Numbered from the stretch's first letter, positions 25,276-33,113 are shown. The stretch is 64,000 nucleotides of DNA from Thiopseudomonas acetoxidans (GCF_030362935.1 NZ_JAUCDY010000011.1:26425-90424), one strand, 5' to 3'. Program-made: numbers and translations. The notes: a model not told the origin generated them from the sequence alone.

Positions 25276-26271
25276 TTACTTTTTAACAAATGGCTCCGGG
25301 CGCGGAGTTGCATTAGTAGATGGCGGCAGAATAGGCATGGTGAATGTTGGCTGCTCACCAGTCAGCGTTTTCAAAAAAGCAACAATGTTGTCAATCTCGG
25401 TTTTCTTCAACGTACGACCCAACTGCAAGCGCGCCATTACGTCTGTCGCCTCTTCCAAAGTCCAGTACGCACCGTCGTGGAAGTAGGGGTAGGTTAACTC
25501 TACGTTACGCAGCGTTGGCACTTTAAATTTGAAGCGATCCAAGTCATTACCGGTCAAGCCAGCCACACCCTCAGCAGGGTTCTTGGTGACATACTCTTCG
25601 TACAAGCCCATTTTCTGGAACGAGTTACCACCTACGTTCACACCATTATGACACGCAGTACAGCCAACACCTTTAAACAACTCATAGCCTTTAAGCTCCG
25701 TTTTGGTCAGTGCTTTGTCATCGCCTTTGAGCCAGAGGTCAAAACGCGAGTTCGGCGTAACTAGGGTTTTCTCAAACTCGGCAATGGCATCTGTAACTTC
25801 GTTAATGGTGATTTTCTTAACGTTGTAAACCTGATTAAAGCTGTCTACATATTGAGGAATAGACTGCAACACTTCAACGGCTAGCTCATGGGTAAAACCC
25901 ATTTCCATTGGGTTCGCGATAGGGCCACCCGCCTGCTCTTGCAAGTCCGCGGCACGACCATCCCAGAACTGAGCAACGTTTAAGCTGGAGTTCAGTACTG
26001 TAGGCGAGTTAATCGGACCTTCTTGCCACTGATCACCAATGGATGTTGGGATATTGTCCGTACCACCCATACTCAGGTTGTGGCATGAGTTACAGGAAAT
26101 AAAGCCAGACTTGGATAGACGCGGGTCGAAAAACAACTGTTTACCCAACTCCACCTTGGCTTCATCTGTGATTGCTGCTGGCTCAATGGGCTGGATTGGT
26201 TCGTTGCGCGGCGCTGCAATTGCAGCCACACTAAATCCAATCGTTAGAGCTAATGTAGTTAGCTTATGCAT
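25276..26271 (-). CDS. Di-heme cytochrome c peroxidase (CcpA/MauG family)
   Basis: This 331-residue periplasmic enzyme reduces hydrogen peroxide with electrons from cytochrome c. The signal peptide is about 1-20 (MHKLTTLALTIGFSVAAIAA). Two heme c motifs are CNSCH (60-64) and CTACH (204-208). The length and the GGPIANPMEMGF segment are typical of bacterial CcpA. I start at the ATG at 26271, six bases after AGAGGTG; an upstream in-frame GTG lies inside that site. A near-perfect ANR/FNR box lies 57 bp upstream, fitting the microaerobic control known for Pseudomonas CcpA. Confidence 0.93.
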   Translation of the reverse strand: MHKLTTLALTIGFSVAAIAAPRNEPIQPIEPAAITDEAKVELGKQLFFDPRLSKSGFISCNSCHNLSMGGTDNIPTSIGDQWQEGPINSPTVLNSSLNVAQFWDGRAADLQEQAGGPIANPMEMGFTHELAVEVLQSIPQYVDSFNQVYNVKKITINEVTDAIAEFEKTLVTPNSRFDLWLKGDDKALTKTELKGYELFKGVGCTACHNGVNVGGNSFQKMGLYEEYVTKNPAEGVAGLTGNDLDRFKFKVPTLRNVELTYPYFHDGAYWTLEEATDVMARLQLGRTLKKTEIDNIVAFLKTLTGEQPTFTMPILPPSTNATPRPEPFVKK

Positions 26272-26327
26272 AGGTTTCACCTCTCGTTATGACTAGGTTA
26301 ACTGTGCAGCAGATAAAATTTATATAC

Positions 26328-26341
26328 TTGATCTACGTCAA
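26328..26341 (-). promoter_or_regulatory. ANR/FNR-type box upstream of the cytochrome c peroxidase gene
   Basis: TTGATCTACGTCAA matches the consensus TTGAT-N4-ATCAA at nine of ten fixed positions. Its centre is about 63 bp upstream of the peroxidase start codon, where activation from position -41.5 would give a leader of about 22 nt. Confidence 0.75.
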
Positions 26342-26456
26342 CCAGCTAGCCTGTTTCAACGAAATTTCCTTTATATGTTATGTACTTACCCTACGGCAAA
26401 TATTCACATCCCGCTATTACGCCAGCACTGAATTTAAGATTCTGCCCACTACAAGT

Positions 26457-26888
26457 TTATTTTTGCCGTCTTTGCTCCATGCGTGCAGCAATACCACTTA
26501 AGTCATAACCCGCTTGCTGCGCCTGCTCTACCAGCCATTGCACATCCTGATTCGCCGCCTCTGCTAATGCCCACAAATAGGTACAGCGCGTTCCTGTACG
26601 GCAAAACATCAGCACAGGACTCTCTATCTGGGGAGCCAGCTTAGTAAATTCGGCAATATTGTCATCGGTTAATTGCGACGCGAGCACTGGCATAAAGTAA
26701 TAGTCCAAGCCCAACTGCGCTGCTGCCTGCTCAATAGCCTGATTGGTAGGCTGTCCCGCCTCTTCCGCATCCGGTCGATTATTTATGATTGTCTTAAAGC
26801 CTGCCGCATGTGCACGCTGCATGTCTTCCGGCTGCAACTGTCCCGCCACCGCCAACTGCTCGGTTAAATATTTAAATGGCTGCATCAC
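26457..26888 (-). CDS. TIGR01244/DUF442 family sulfur transferase-like protein
   Basis: This is a 143-residue protein with the phosphatase-like P-loop MFCRTGTRC (Cys at about 95) and the N-terminal block LTEQLAVAGQLQPEDMQRAH, followed by GFKTIINNRPDAEEAGQP. These mark the DUF442/TIGR01244 family, also found fused to beta-lactamase-like persulfide dioxygenases (Blh) in BigR-controlled operons. The role is thought to be in sulfur transfer or sulfide detoxification. A terminator separates it from the DUF2892 gene. A regulator of the YgaV/BigR type is encoded 700 bp upstream. Confidence 0.8.
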   Translation of the reverse strand: MMQPFKYLTEQLAVAGQLQPEDMQRAHAAGFKTIINNRPDAEEAGQPTNQAIEQAAAQLGLDYYFMPVLASQLTDDNIAEFTKLAPQIESPVLMFCRTGTRCTYLWALAEAANQDVQWLVEQAQQAGYDLSGIAARMEQRRQK

Positions 26889-26993
26889 GCCCTCATCGTC
26901 ATATTTATAAATCTAGATAATTTAAGTAGCTTGGCACCCTAGAGCGTCAAAAATTCACTCGGGAATAGTAACAGCTTAAAAACACCTAGGCAT

Positions 26994-27021
26994 AAAAAAG
27001 CACCCCTGAGGGTGCTTTTTT
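26994..27021. terminator. Bidirectional intrinsic terminator
   Basis: AAAAAAGCACCC / GGGTGCTTTTTT forms a 12-bp stem with a CTGA loop. It lies 21 bp after the stop of the minus-strand DUF2892 gene, where its T-run would end that transcript. Confidence 0.85.
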
Positions 27022-27042
27022 AAAGACAATCGCCTACGCATG

Positions 27043-27243
27043 CTAGCTTTTGTCGTTACACTTTTTACAGGTACTAAAACCAAAGACAGTATAAGCAGGA
27101 CAGCTTCCCATCGCTGCGGTGACTAACGGCACAATACCTATCCAGCCCCACCAGCCGATAACACCAACCAAGGTGAGTACAACAAGCAATACACCTATTG
27201 CAGCACGCGCTGCACGATCCCAAACCGCCATATTTGTTTTCAT
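27043..27243 (-). CDS. DUF2892 (YgaP-like transmembrane) protein
   Basis: This is a 66-residue membrane protein. After MKTNMAVWDRAARAAIGVLL comes a hydrophobic hairpin ending in the conserved CPAYTVFGFSTCKKC, the DUF2892 pattern also seen as the membrane domain of E. coli YgaP, where it is fused to a rhodanese. The ATG at 27243 has GGAGG upstream; the longer open frame runs into the MITE-like element and is not coding. The ArsR-type regulator gene lies upstream in the same direction and was probably adjacent before the element inserted. Confidence 0.85.
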   Translation of the reverse strand: MKTNMAVWDRAARAAIGVLLVVLTLVGVIGWWGWIGIVPLVTAAMGSCPAYTVFGFSTCKKCNDKS

Positions 27244-27293
27244 ATTTGCCTCCAAGTCCAAACTTAGTGAGCGAATAGAATGAAGCTTGTTTA

Positions 27294-27489
27294 GAAGCCT
27301 CTGAATAACTACCTGCGTAGCTACCACTGCGTTAAAAACGTACTCACAATTTTTAGATTGAACGTGCTTTAGCACGGCCCCGAAGGGGGAGCGAAGCGAA
27401 TAAAATGCTCATTTACTCGGTGTAAACTGCGCTTTTTCGCACGTTTTTGCCTTGTGTTAGCGTCCTCGGTAACGTTATTCAGAGGTTCC
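27294..27489. mobile_element. MITE-like element, 196 bp, with TIRs and TTTA target duplication
   Basis: Terminal inverted repeats are GAAGCCTCTGAATAAC (27294-27309) and GGAACCTCTGAATAAC (reverse complement of 27474-27489), matching at 14 of 16 positions. The element is flanked on both sides by TTTA (27290-27293 and 27490-27493). CCTCTGAATAAC-type ends are found in IS5-group elements, which make 4-bp duplications, so this is probably a non-autonomous relative. It encodes no transposase; short open frames across it are not convincing. It lies 50 bp upstream of the DUF2892 gene. Confidence 0.8.
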
Positions 27490-27631
27490 TTTACTTTTAC
27501 CTTGCTGGACTCTTTCTCTGCACAAGCAACGCACAGGGAAAACAGACCATCAAGCAAAGTTAAAACAAATATAGAGCATTTTTACAAGAAGCAATAGGGG
27601 CATTTAGGCGTATACGGCGCTTGCTGTGCTG

Positions 27632-27961
27632 TTATGACTCAGGCACTGCGCAATACAGGTCATGTAACGTTTTGATAATAGCCAGCGCATCTGGACTGCT
27701 GATGCGGTAGTAAATTTGTCGCCCACTACGCCGAGTATCAACCATACCCTCGCGACGTAGCACACCTAGCTGCTGTGACAATGTCGGCTGCACGATTTGT
27801 AAGCGTTTCTCCAGCTCGCCCACATTCATTTCACCTTCTACCAGCTGGCATAACAGCAGTAAACGATCTGGATTGCCTAATGCTTTGAGCAACTGTCCCG
27901 CATCGTCTGCGCTTTCACGCAGCTTTTCCAAATCCATTGCTGCTGGATTCAAGTTATTCAT
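27632..27961 (-). CDS. ArsR-family regulator, YgaV/BigR/SqrR-like
   Basis: This is a 109-residue winged-helix repressor. The HTH is in LEKRLQIVQPTLSQQLGVLR. Two cysteines, in LLLLCQLVEGEMNVGELE (about 38) and DLYCAVPES (about 104), fall where YgaV, BigR and SqrR carry the pair that forms a disulfide or polysulfide bridge on sulfide exposure. No metal-binding ELCVCD motif is present, so arsenic or cadmium sensing is unlikely. The downstream DUF2892 and DUF442-type genes are both associated with sulfide-response operons, supporting this reading. An imperfect palindrome upstream could be its operator. Confidence 0.75.
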   Translation of the reverse strand: MNNLNPAAMDLEKLRESADDAGQLLKALGNPDRLLLLCQLVEGEMNVGELEKRLQIVQPTLSQQLGVLRREGMVDTRRSGRQIYYRISSPDALAIIKTLHDLYCAVPES

Positions 27962-28044
27962 GCTTACTCACCTTAAAAAGTCATCATTTTTGCATGCTGC
28001 AAATTGAAAGCTTATTTTTACACAGTTTAATCCTAGTTGGCATG

Positions 28045-28066
28045 ACACCTATAATTTATAAGGTGT
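28045..28066. promoter_or_regulatory. AT-rich palindrome upstream of the ArsR-type gene (possible operator)
   Basis: ACACCT-N10-AGGTGT with an AT-only centre (ATAATTTATA) lies 84 bp upstream of the regulator start. BigR-type operators are AT-rich palindromes, but I cannot match a specific consensus. Confidence 0.4.
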
Positions 28067-28218
28067 AGCAACTAGATAGCTCTATATAGGGTCTATCAAA
28101 GACAGGATCGCACTATTTAACCAATGCTATTGGTCTTTGTAAAAGTATATTCTATGCGCGAATAATAAGTATTTTAATTTGTAGCATCATTAGCAAAACG
28201 CTAAGTCCATGACTTTTG

Positions 28219-29394
28219 TCAACTTCTTCGCGGAACAAGGAAGGCCCAGAACAGCCCCCAGACCAATGCCCCAGCGCCTAACCAGAATGCGCCCTGCAGA
28301 GTGCCACCGGCGTTTAGCCATTGTTTTGTCAGCCATGGACCGCCCAACTGAGTTACACTATAAAGCGCGACCAGTGCTGCTGAGAGACGTGGCCCTTGGT
28401 GTGGATGCAAGGTTCTGGCCAAACGTTGAGACAGCAAAACGGTGCCAAGGAAAGTACTCCCCACCAACAGACCACAAAGCAAGACCCCGAACGTGCCCGG
28501 TATGACCAACACGGCTAGCACACCTAGCAGTTGCAATGCGTAATTCACCCGCAGGGCAACGGTGTCGCCCAGCATTGCACCGGCTCTATTCCAGATCCAA
28601 GGCGCCGGCAAGGTAGCCAAGGCCACCACCAGCCAACTGTAACCGACCAATGACTTGGGTATATCAGGTAACTGTGATGCCAGTGTCGGCAGGAAGGTCA
28701 TGGGCAAAATATAGCCCATGCCTGCACCGGCATAAGATAAGAACAACGGGGTGCTGTTTTTATCTAATAGCTTGCTGCTGGCTGGTATACCGGCGGAACT
28801 CACCGTGATGGGCGATGCCACTTCGAGCCGCATCAGCTGTCGCCAACCCCAAATGGCCAACGGCACACTTAAAATAAACGCAGGCCACCAACGTTCGGAG
28901 CCTGATAACCAGTCGGCAGGTATACTAACCAAGGCGCTGGAAACGATCAGACCAACGCCAACGCCTAGGTAAACCAAGCCGCTGGCACTGGCGCGTCCGT
29001 GGCGCGCCAGCCACTCTAAAATAAACGCCGGCGCCTGCACAAATACAATGCCGTTACTAATCCCATTAATCAGCCGCAACATTGAAAGAAGCTCGAAGCT
29101 ATCCGTTTGTGTCTGCAGAAAGGTGCAGAGCACATTTATCCCTAACGCCCAAGGCAACACACTACGAATTTGCTCAATACGGTGCCAGCGCATCGCCAGT
29201 AATGCACCGATCAAATAGCCTAGGTAGTTCCAACTGGCAATATCTGCACCCTGCTTGATCGTCAGCGCGCCATCGGCAATCAGCAATGGCAGCAAAGGTG
29301 TGTAGATAAAGCGCCCAAGGGTGTGCACCACTAATAAAATAAGGGCACCGGCAACGATGACTTTAAGTAAATTTGGCGTGTTATTGTTATTCAT
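28219..29394 (-). CDS. MFS transporter, YbfB/YjiJ family
   Basis: This is a 391-residue inner-membrane protein with about twelve hydrophobic segments. The N-terminus VIVAGALILLVVHTLGRFIY and the loop GADIASWNYLGYLIGALLAM are characteristic of the YbfB/YjiJ group of major facilitator transporters, whose substrates are unknown. The length is normal. It is a single minus-strand gene with no obvious partner; the 257 bp between it and the regulator gene hold the palindrome described above. Confidence 0.8.
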   Translation of the reverse strand: MNNNNTPNLLKVIVAGALILLVVHTLGRFIYTPLLPLLIADGALTIKQGADIASWNYLGYLIGALLAMRWHRIEQIRSVLPWALGINVLCTFLQTQTDSFELLSMLRLINGISNGIVFVQAPAFILEWLARHGRASASGLVYLGVGVGLIVSSALVSIPADWLSGSERWWPAFILSVPLAIWGWRQLMRLEVASPITVSSAGIPASSKLLDKNSTPLFLSYAGAGMGYILPMTFLPTLASQLPDIPKSLVGYSWLVVALATLPAPWIWNRAGAMLGDTVALRVNYALQLLGVLAVLVIPGTFGVLLCGLLVGSTFLGTVLLSQRLARTLHPHQGPRLSAALVALYSVTQLGGPWLTKQWLNAGGTLQGAFWLGAGALVWGLFWAFLVPRRS

Positions 29395-29459
29395 ATGCCT
29401 TACCGCTTAAAAAATAGTTGGTTAGTGTGCTATGTTTTTTCTCCTGCAGCCTTGAGACG

Positions 29460-30278
29460 TTAGTCGGTACGCTTTAGCAGCGCTGTATTCACTATTTTAT
29501 CGCGCCACACAGAACCTTTTGGCAGGGCATAAAAGTACGGGTTTAAGTGGCTTTCTCGAGCTACATAAGTTATTGGATTACCCTGTTCATCAATCACCTC
29601 TCCGCCTGCGCCTTCCAACACTGCCTGCGCGGCTGCTGTATCCCATTGCGACGTAGGCGCAAGACGCGGGTACAGATCGGCTTTACCTTCTGCCAACCAA
29701 CAAAACTTCAACGAGCTGCCGGCATTGAGTAGCTCAATTTCAGCTTCTTGCTGTAAACGCTGCATTAGCTGCTGCTGCTCTAGACTGGAATGGCGCAAAC
29801 TGGCTAAAACACGCAAGGGTTGCGCGGGTTTTGCCACACTAATGGCATGTGTCTTACCTTGCTCAACACGCCAAGCACCTGAATTTTTACCGCCATAATA
29901 AATCACATTCTGCGTCGGCACACCCACTAGGCCAAACACCACCTGACCAGCCTCAATCAACGCCACATTAACGGTGAACTCTTCACTGCCAGCGATAAAC
30001 TCTTTGGTGCCATCCAGCGGATCAACCAACCACCACCGCTGCCATTGTTGGCGCTGGGCTAGAGGAATATCACAGGCCTCTTCTGATAAAACGGGTATAT
30101 CAGGGGTAAGCTGCTGTAAGCCCGCGACTAACACGCGATGCGCCGCCATATCTGCAGCGGTAACCGGACTGTCATCGGCTTTACTGCTCACGCTTACATC
30201 AGCGCGCCAAAATGGCAATGTTTGCTGCCCTGCTTCCTCTACCAGCTTTAGCAGTGCTTGAATCTGCTGCGCATTCAT
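29460..30278 (-). CDS. cysQ: 3'(2'),5'-bisphosphate nucleotidase CysQ
   Basis: This is a 272-residue Mg-dependent phosphatase that hydrolyses 3'-phosphoadenosine 5'-phosphate, a by-product of sulfate assimilation. The family metal site is present: VLSEEACDIP with the conserved Glu, WLVDPLDGTKEF, and late SQWDTAAAQAVLEGAGG. I start at the ATG at 30278, whose A is the last base of the nudE stop (TGATG), indicating translational coupling; an ATG two codons upstream is also possible. nudE-cysQ is a common Pseudomonas pair. Confidence 0.93.
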   Translation of the reverse strand: MNAQQIQALLKLVEEAGQQTLPFWRADVSVSSKADDSPVTAADMAAHRVLVAGLQQLTPDIPVLSEEACDIPLAQRQQWQRWWLVDPLDGTKEFIAGSEEFTVNVALIEAGQVVFGLVGVPTQNVIYYGGKNSGAWRVEQGKTHAISVAKPAQPLRVLASLRHSSLEQQQLMQRLQQEAEIELLNAGSSLKFCWLAEGKADLYPRLAPTSQWDTAAAQAVLEGAGGEVIDEQGNPITYVARESHLNPYFYALPKGSVWRDKIVNTALLKRTD

Positions 30279-30838
30279 CACCATTGGCCACGCTCCATCA
30301 GTAAATCTCGCGCAATATACAGTGCACCTAAAGCGCGGCCTTCGGAAAAATTCGGCTCGCGTAGCAATGCAAGCAAGTCAGATAGCGGATGGGTACGCAC
30401 ACGCATGGGTTCGGGCTCATCGCCAGGTAAACTAGACGGGTAAATATCCCGCGCCAGCACCACCGTCACCCGTTGGCTCATGTAGCCGGGCGATAGACTC
30501 AACTCTGCAATCACCTCTAACTCTTTCGCGGCAAAGCCCGCTTCTTCCTGCAATTCACGGTTGGCCGCTTGCAAAGCATTCTCACCTGCATCTATGAGTC
30601 CTTTGGGCAGCGACCATTCATAACTGGCACTGCCAGCGCAATATTCCTCAATCAGCACCGCATTATTGCGCTCATCCAAGGCGACAATCATCACCGCGCC
30701 ATGCCCGTCAGCTCGACCTCGCAGACGCTCATAGGTGCGCTCTTCGCCATTACTGAACCTGAGCTGCATTTGCTCAACGCGGAAAATACGGGTCTGGGCT
30801 ATTTGCTCACAGCTTAAAATCTCTGGTTTTACTCGCAT
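30278..30838 (-). CDS. nudE: ADP compounds hydrolase NudE
   Basis: This is a 186-residue Nudix hydrolase acting on ADP-ribose, NADH and Ap(n)A-type compounds. The Nudix box is exact: GLIDAGENALQAANRELQEE followed by AGF. The substrate-side region SLSPGYMSQRVTVVLARDIY is typical of NudE. It is divergent from yrfG, with 66 bp between, as in many gammaproteobacteria, and is coupled to cysQ downstream. Confidence 0.92.
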   Translation of the reverse strand: MRVKPEILSCEQIAQTRIFRVEQMQLRFSNGEERTYERLRGRADGHGAVMIVALDERNNAVLIEEYCAGSASYEWSLPKGLIDAGENALQAANRELQEEAGFAAKELEVIAELSLSPGYMSQRVTVVLARDIYPSSLPGDEPEPMRVRTHPLSDLLALLREPNFSEGRALGALYIARDLLMERGQW

Positions 30839-30904
30839 CAGTTAACCTCTCCTTTCATTACAGGCTATGATAGCGCGCTTAATCCATTATTTTTATCTTC
30901 TTTT

Positions 30905-31567
30905 ATGACAGCCTTACCTTGGTCGCACATTGATACCGTTTTGCTGGATATGGACGGCACCCTGCTGGATCTGCATTTTGATAATTTTTTCTGGCTCGAT
31001 TACCTGCATCAGTGTTATGCGCAACAGCATTCGCTCAGCGTCGATGAAGCTAAAGCCCATGTAGTACCACTGCTCAACTCCTATACGGGACAGTTGAAAT
31101 GGTATTGCGTGGAGTTTTGGACTGAAAAACTGCAGCTACCGATTCGTGAGATGAAACGCGAACAAGCGGCGCGTATTGCTCCGCGTGAGCATGCGTTGGA
31201 GTTTTTGCACTGCTTGCAACAGGCGGGTAAGCAGGTGATTTTGGTGACTAATGCCCATCGCCATTCGCTGGACATTAAGCTCGAACGGGTGGATTTAGCC
31301 GCTGGCTTGGATGCCATGGTGAGTTCGCATGATTACGGCTACCCAAAAGAGCGCGAGGAGTTTTGGCAACACTTGCAGCAACACTATCCATTTGATCCAC
31401 AGCGCACGCTATTTATTGATGACAGCCTGAATGTCCTTCGTAGCGCGCAACGTTATGGCATCCAACACCTGCGCTGCATCGCCCAACCCGATAGCCACAG
31501 CCCGCACAAAGACTGCGCCGAGTTTATCGATGGCGGAGATTTCGCCCAACTGCTACATGGAATCTAA
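30905..31567 (+). CDS. yrfG: GMP/IMP nucleotidase YrfG
   Basis: This is a 220-residue haloacid dehalogenase-family nucleotidase. Motif I is VLLDMDGTLLDL, motif II is VILVTNAHRHSL, and motif IV is TLFIDDSLNVLR. The insert HFDNFFWLDYLHQCYAQQHS is typical of YrfG. It would dephosphorylate purine monophosphates. It is divergent from nudE and is followed by about 400 bp of repeats. Confidence 0.9.
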   Translation: MTALPWSHIDTVLLDMDGTLLDLHFDNFFWLDYLHQCYAQQHSLSVDEAKAHVVPLLNSYTGQLKWYCVEFWTEKLQLPIREMKREQAARIAPREHALEFLHCLQQAGKQVILVTNAHRHSLDIKLERVDLAAGLDAMVSSHDYGYPKEREEFWQHLQQHYPFDPQRTLFIDDSLNVLRSAQRYGIQHLRCIAQPDSHSPHKDCAEFIDGGDFAQLLHGI

Positions 31568-31608
31568 CCCCAAAGAACGGCAGCCTATTGACCACGCTAG
31601 TGTATGAG

Positions 31609-31681
31609 CGCTTCTGTGGGGATTTCTGTGGCTGCTTCTGTGAGGGTTTCTGTGGCTATTTCTGTGGTCGGCTTCTGTGGG
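31609..31681. repeat. 12-bp tandem array with TTCTGTGG core (six units)
   Basis: Six consecutive units share the core TTCTGTGG with a 12-bp period, the last unit 13 bp (for example CGCTTCTGTGGG, GATTTCTGTGGC, TGCTTCTGTGAG). The array runs straight into a REP palindrome whose flank also reads TTCTGTGGGAGCGC, so it probably grew from the edge of that palindrome. Confidence 0.85.
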
Positions 31682-31876
31682 AGCGCAACTCTTGCGCGAA
31701 CAAACTATCCAGCATCACCAAAGCCAATCGCGCATAAGATGCGCTCCCACAAAGAGCTGTGCCAACCCAAGCCCGGTGCAGCGACGCTTAATACTGTAGG
31801 AGCGCAACTCTTGCGCGAAAAAAACCAACCTGCAGCGCTGAATCCAATCGCGCATAAGATGCGCTCCCACAAGAAC
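31676..31876. repeat. Four REP-like palindromes including a 95-bp BIME copy
   Basis: Palindrome copies lie at about 31676-31699, 31727-31750, 31796-31818 and 31848-31871 in alternating orientation. Positions 31724-31818 repeat 25057-25151 with two differences. With the tandem array this fills most of the 405-bp gap between yrfG and the cytochrome b gene. No gene is supported here; a 110-residue open frame (31604-31936) simply translates the repeats. Confidence 0.9.
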
Positions 31877-31972
31877 TGTGCCCACCCCACCCCAAAAGCC
31901 AGTCTCCCACAGAGCCGTTGGAATTCGTTTTTATAAGAGTTTTTTAGGGTTTTGTTTCTGGGCCAATACTGC

Positions 31973-32521
31973 CTAAGGCTTCATCCGCTGCAGAATGGGT
32001 TCTTTATCAATCAGCTGATGTTTCAACACCGCCGCCACATGCAACACTATTAAACCAACCAAAAACCACACACTCAATTCATGAAGGGTTTTAAACAGCT
32101 GAACCTGACGGGTTGAAACATGCAGCATTGCCGGCACAGAAAACAGATTAAAAAACTCTAACGCCCGACCACTGCCTGTTGCGACTAAATAGCCCGAGAC
32201 AGCCACAACAAAAACATTCGCATACATGACTCGATGCACCAGCTTGCCCAACAGCATCATAACGGGACTACGCGCCACTGCAGGTGCAGGCGTTGCAGTT
32301 AGCATACGCCAAAGCAAACGAATCAACATCAACAACGCCACCACCACACCCAAACTGGTATGCAGCATAGGCGCGGTACGGTACCAAGAATCAAACACGC
32401 TCAGGCTGACCATCCATAACCCCAGCCCAATCAGCACAGCAATCAGCACAGCGATTGTCCAATGCAACAAAACACTGATCAGCCCATAACGCGTCTGGTC
32501 ATCACGCAACTGAATCGACAT
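31973..32521 (-). CDS. Cytochrome b561 family protein
   Basis: This is a 182-residue inner-membrane protein with four hydrophobic helices. Histidines suited to b-heme binding are in VLLHWTIAVL, APMLHTSLGV and VGLIVLHVAAVLKHQLID, the usual cytochrome b561/CybB pattern. It begins RDDQTRYGLISVLLHW, typical of the group that carries electrons between quinols and periplasmic acceptors. It starts 3 bp after the ferritin gene ends, so the two are cotranscribed. Confidence 0.88.
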   Translation of the reverse strand: MSIQLRDDQTRYGLISVLLHWTIAVLIAVLIGLGLWMVSLSVFDSWYRTAPMLHTSLGVVVALLMLIRLLWRMLTATPAPAVARSPVMMLLGKLVHRVMYANVFVVAVSGYLVATGSGRALEFFNLFSVPAMLHVSTRQVQLFKTLHELSVWFLVGLIVLHVAAVLKHQLIDKEPILQRMKP

Positions 32522-32524
32522 AAA

Positions 32525-32989
32525 TTACATTTGTGCCTGCAGATAGTTTGACAGACCAATAAGCTCAATCAAACGCAGCTGTTTTTCCAACCAGTACATA
32601 TGATCTTCTTCTGTATCCCGCTGCTGTTCTAACAACATGTCACGCGTGACGTAATCCTGATGCTCTTCACAGAGTGCAATCGCATCGGCTAGATTTTTCT
32701 GCACCAGATACTCAACTGCCAAATCATTACGCAGCATACTGGGCACATCTGTACCTGGGTTGACCGGCTCAGGCGTCATATCCGGCGTGCCCCCCAAAAA
32801 TAAAATACGCTTAAGGATGGCATCGGCATGCTGGGTTTCTTCTTCCATTTCGTGGTTGATACGCTCATAAAGCTTGGTCAAACCCAGATCTTCGTATTGT
32901 CTAGAATGCAGAAAATACTGATCCCGCGCCGCCAGCTCACCGCGTAGCAAATCGATTAAACAGGCTACAACTTGTTTATTACCTTGCAT
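32525..32989 (-). CDS. Bacterioferritin-family iron store lacking the heme methionine (FtnA/BfrA type)
   Basis: This is a 154-residue ferritin-fold protein that stores iron as a 24-mer. Ferroxidase ligands are present (GELAARDQYFLHSR, HEMEEETQHADAIL, DTEEDHMYWLEKQL). Aligned to E. coli Bfr, the heme-binding Met52 position is Thr (EEETQHAD against IDEMKHAD), as in the Pseudomonas protein first called BfrA and later treated as a heme-free ferritin. The ATG at 32989 follows a GGGGGTG site; the ATG four codons earlier overlaps it. It is upstream of the cytochrome b561 gene. Confidence 0.9.
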   Translation of the reverse strand: MQGNKQVVACLIDLLRGELAARDQYFLHSRQYEDLGLTKLYERINHEMEEETQHADAILKRILFLGGTPDMTPEPVNPGTDVPSMLRNDLAVEYLVQKNLADAIALCEEHQDYVTRDMLLEQQRDTEEDHMYWLEKQLRLIELIGLSNYLQAQM

Positions 32990-33113
32990 AAACACCCCCA
33001 CATAGTTTGACGCTCATCATAAAGCACAGCGCTAAAAGTTTCAGGGATAATTCTATGTCCAAACTCTATGGCTAGCAAAAAGACGCGTCGGATGAGTATT
33101 GTCAAGCGGATCA

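Noticed and set aside
26289..26501. 70-residue open frame on the plus strand
   Set aside because: It lies in the upstream region of the peroxidase gene, across the ANR box, with no ribosome-binding site or domain.
27244..27375. N-terminal extension of the DUF2892 protein
   Set aside because: It translates MITE-like sequence; the ATG at 27243 has a strong GGAGG site and the right family start.
27369..27557. 62-residue open frame on the minus strand
   Set aside because: It lies largely within the MITE-like element, crosses its right end, and has no recognisable domain or ribosome-binding site.
25057..31818. Repeated units considered as a CRISPR array
   Set aside because: Copies are dispersed, alternate in orientation and lack regular unique spacers; there are no cas genes.
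31604..31936. 110-residue open frame on the plus strand
   Set aside because: It translates the 12-bp array and REP palindromes; the low-complexity start and repeated peptide blocks are repeat artefacts, and there is no ribosome-binding site.
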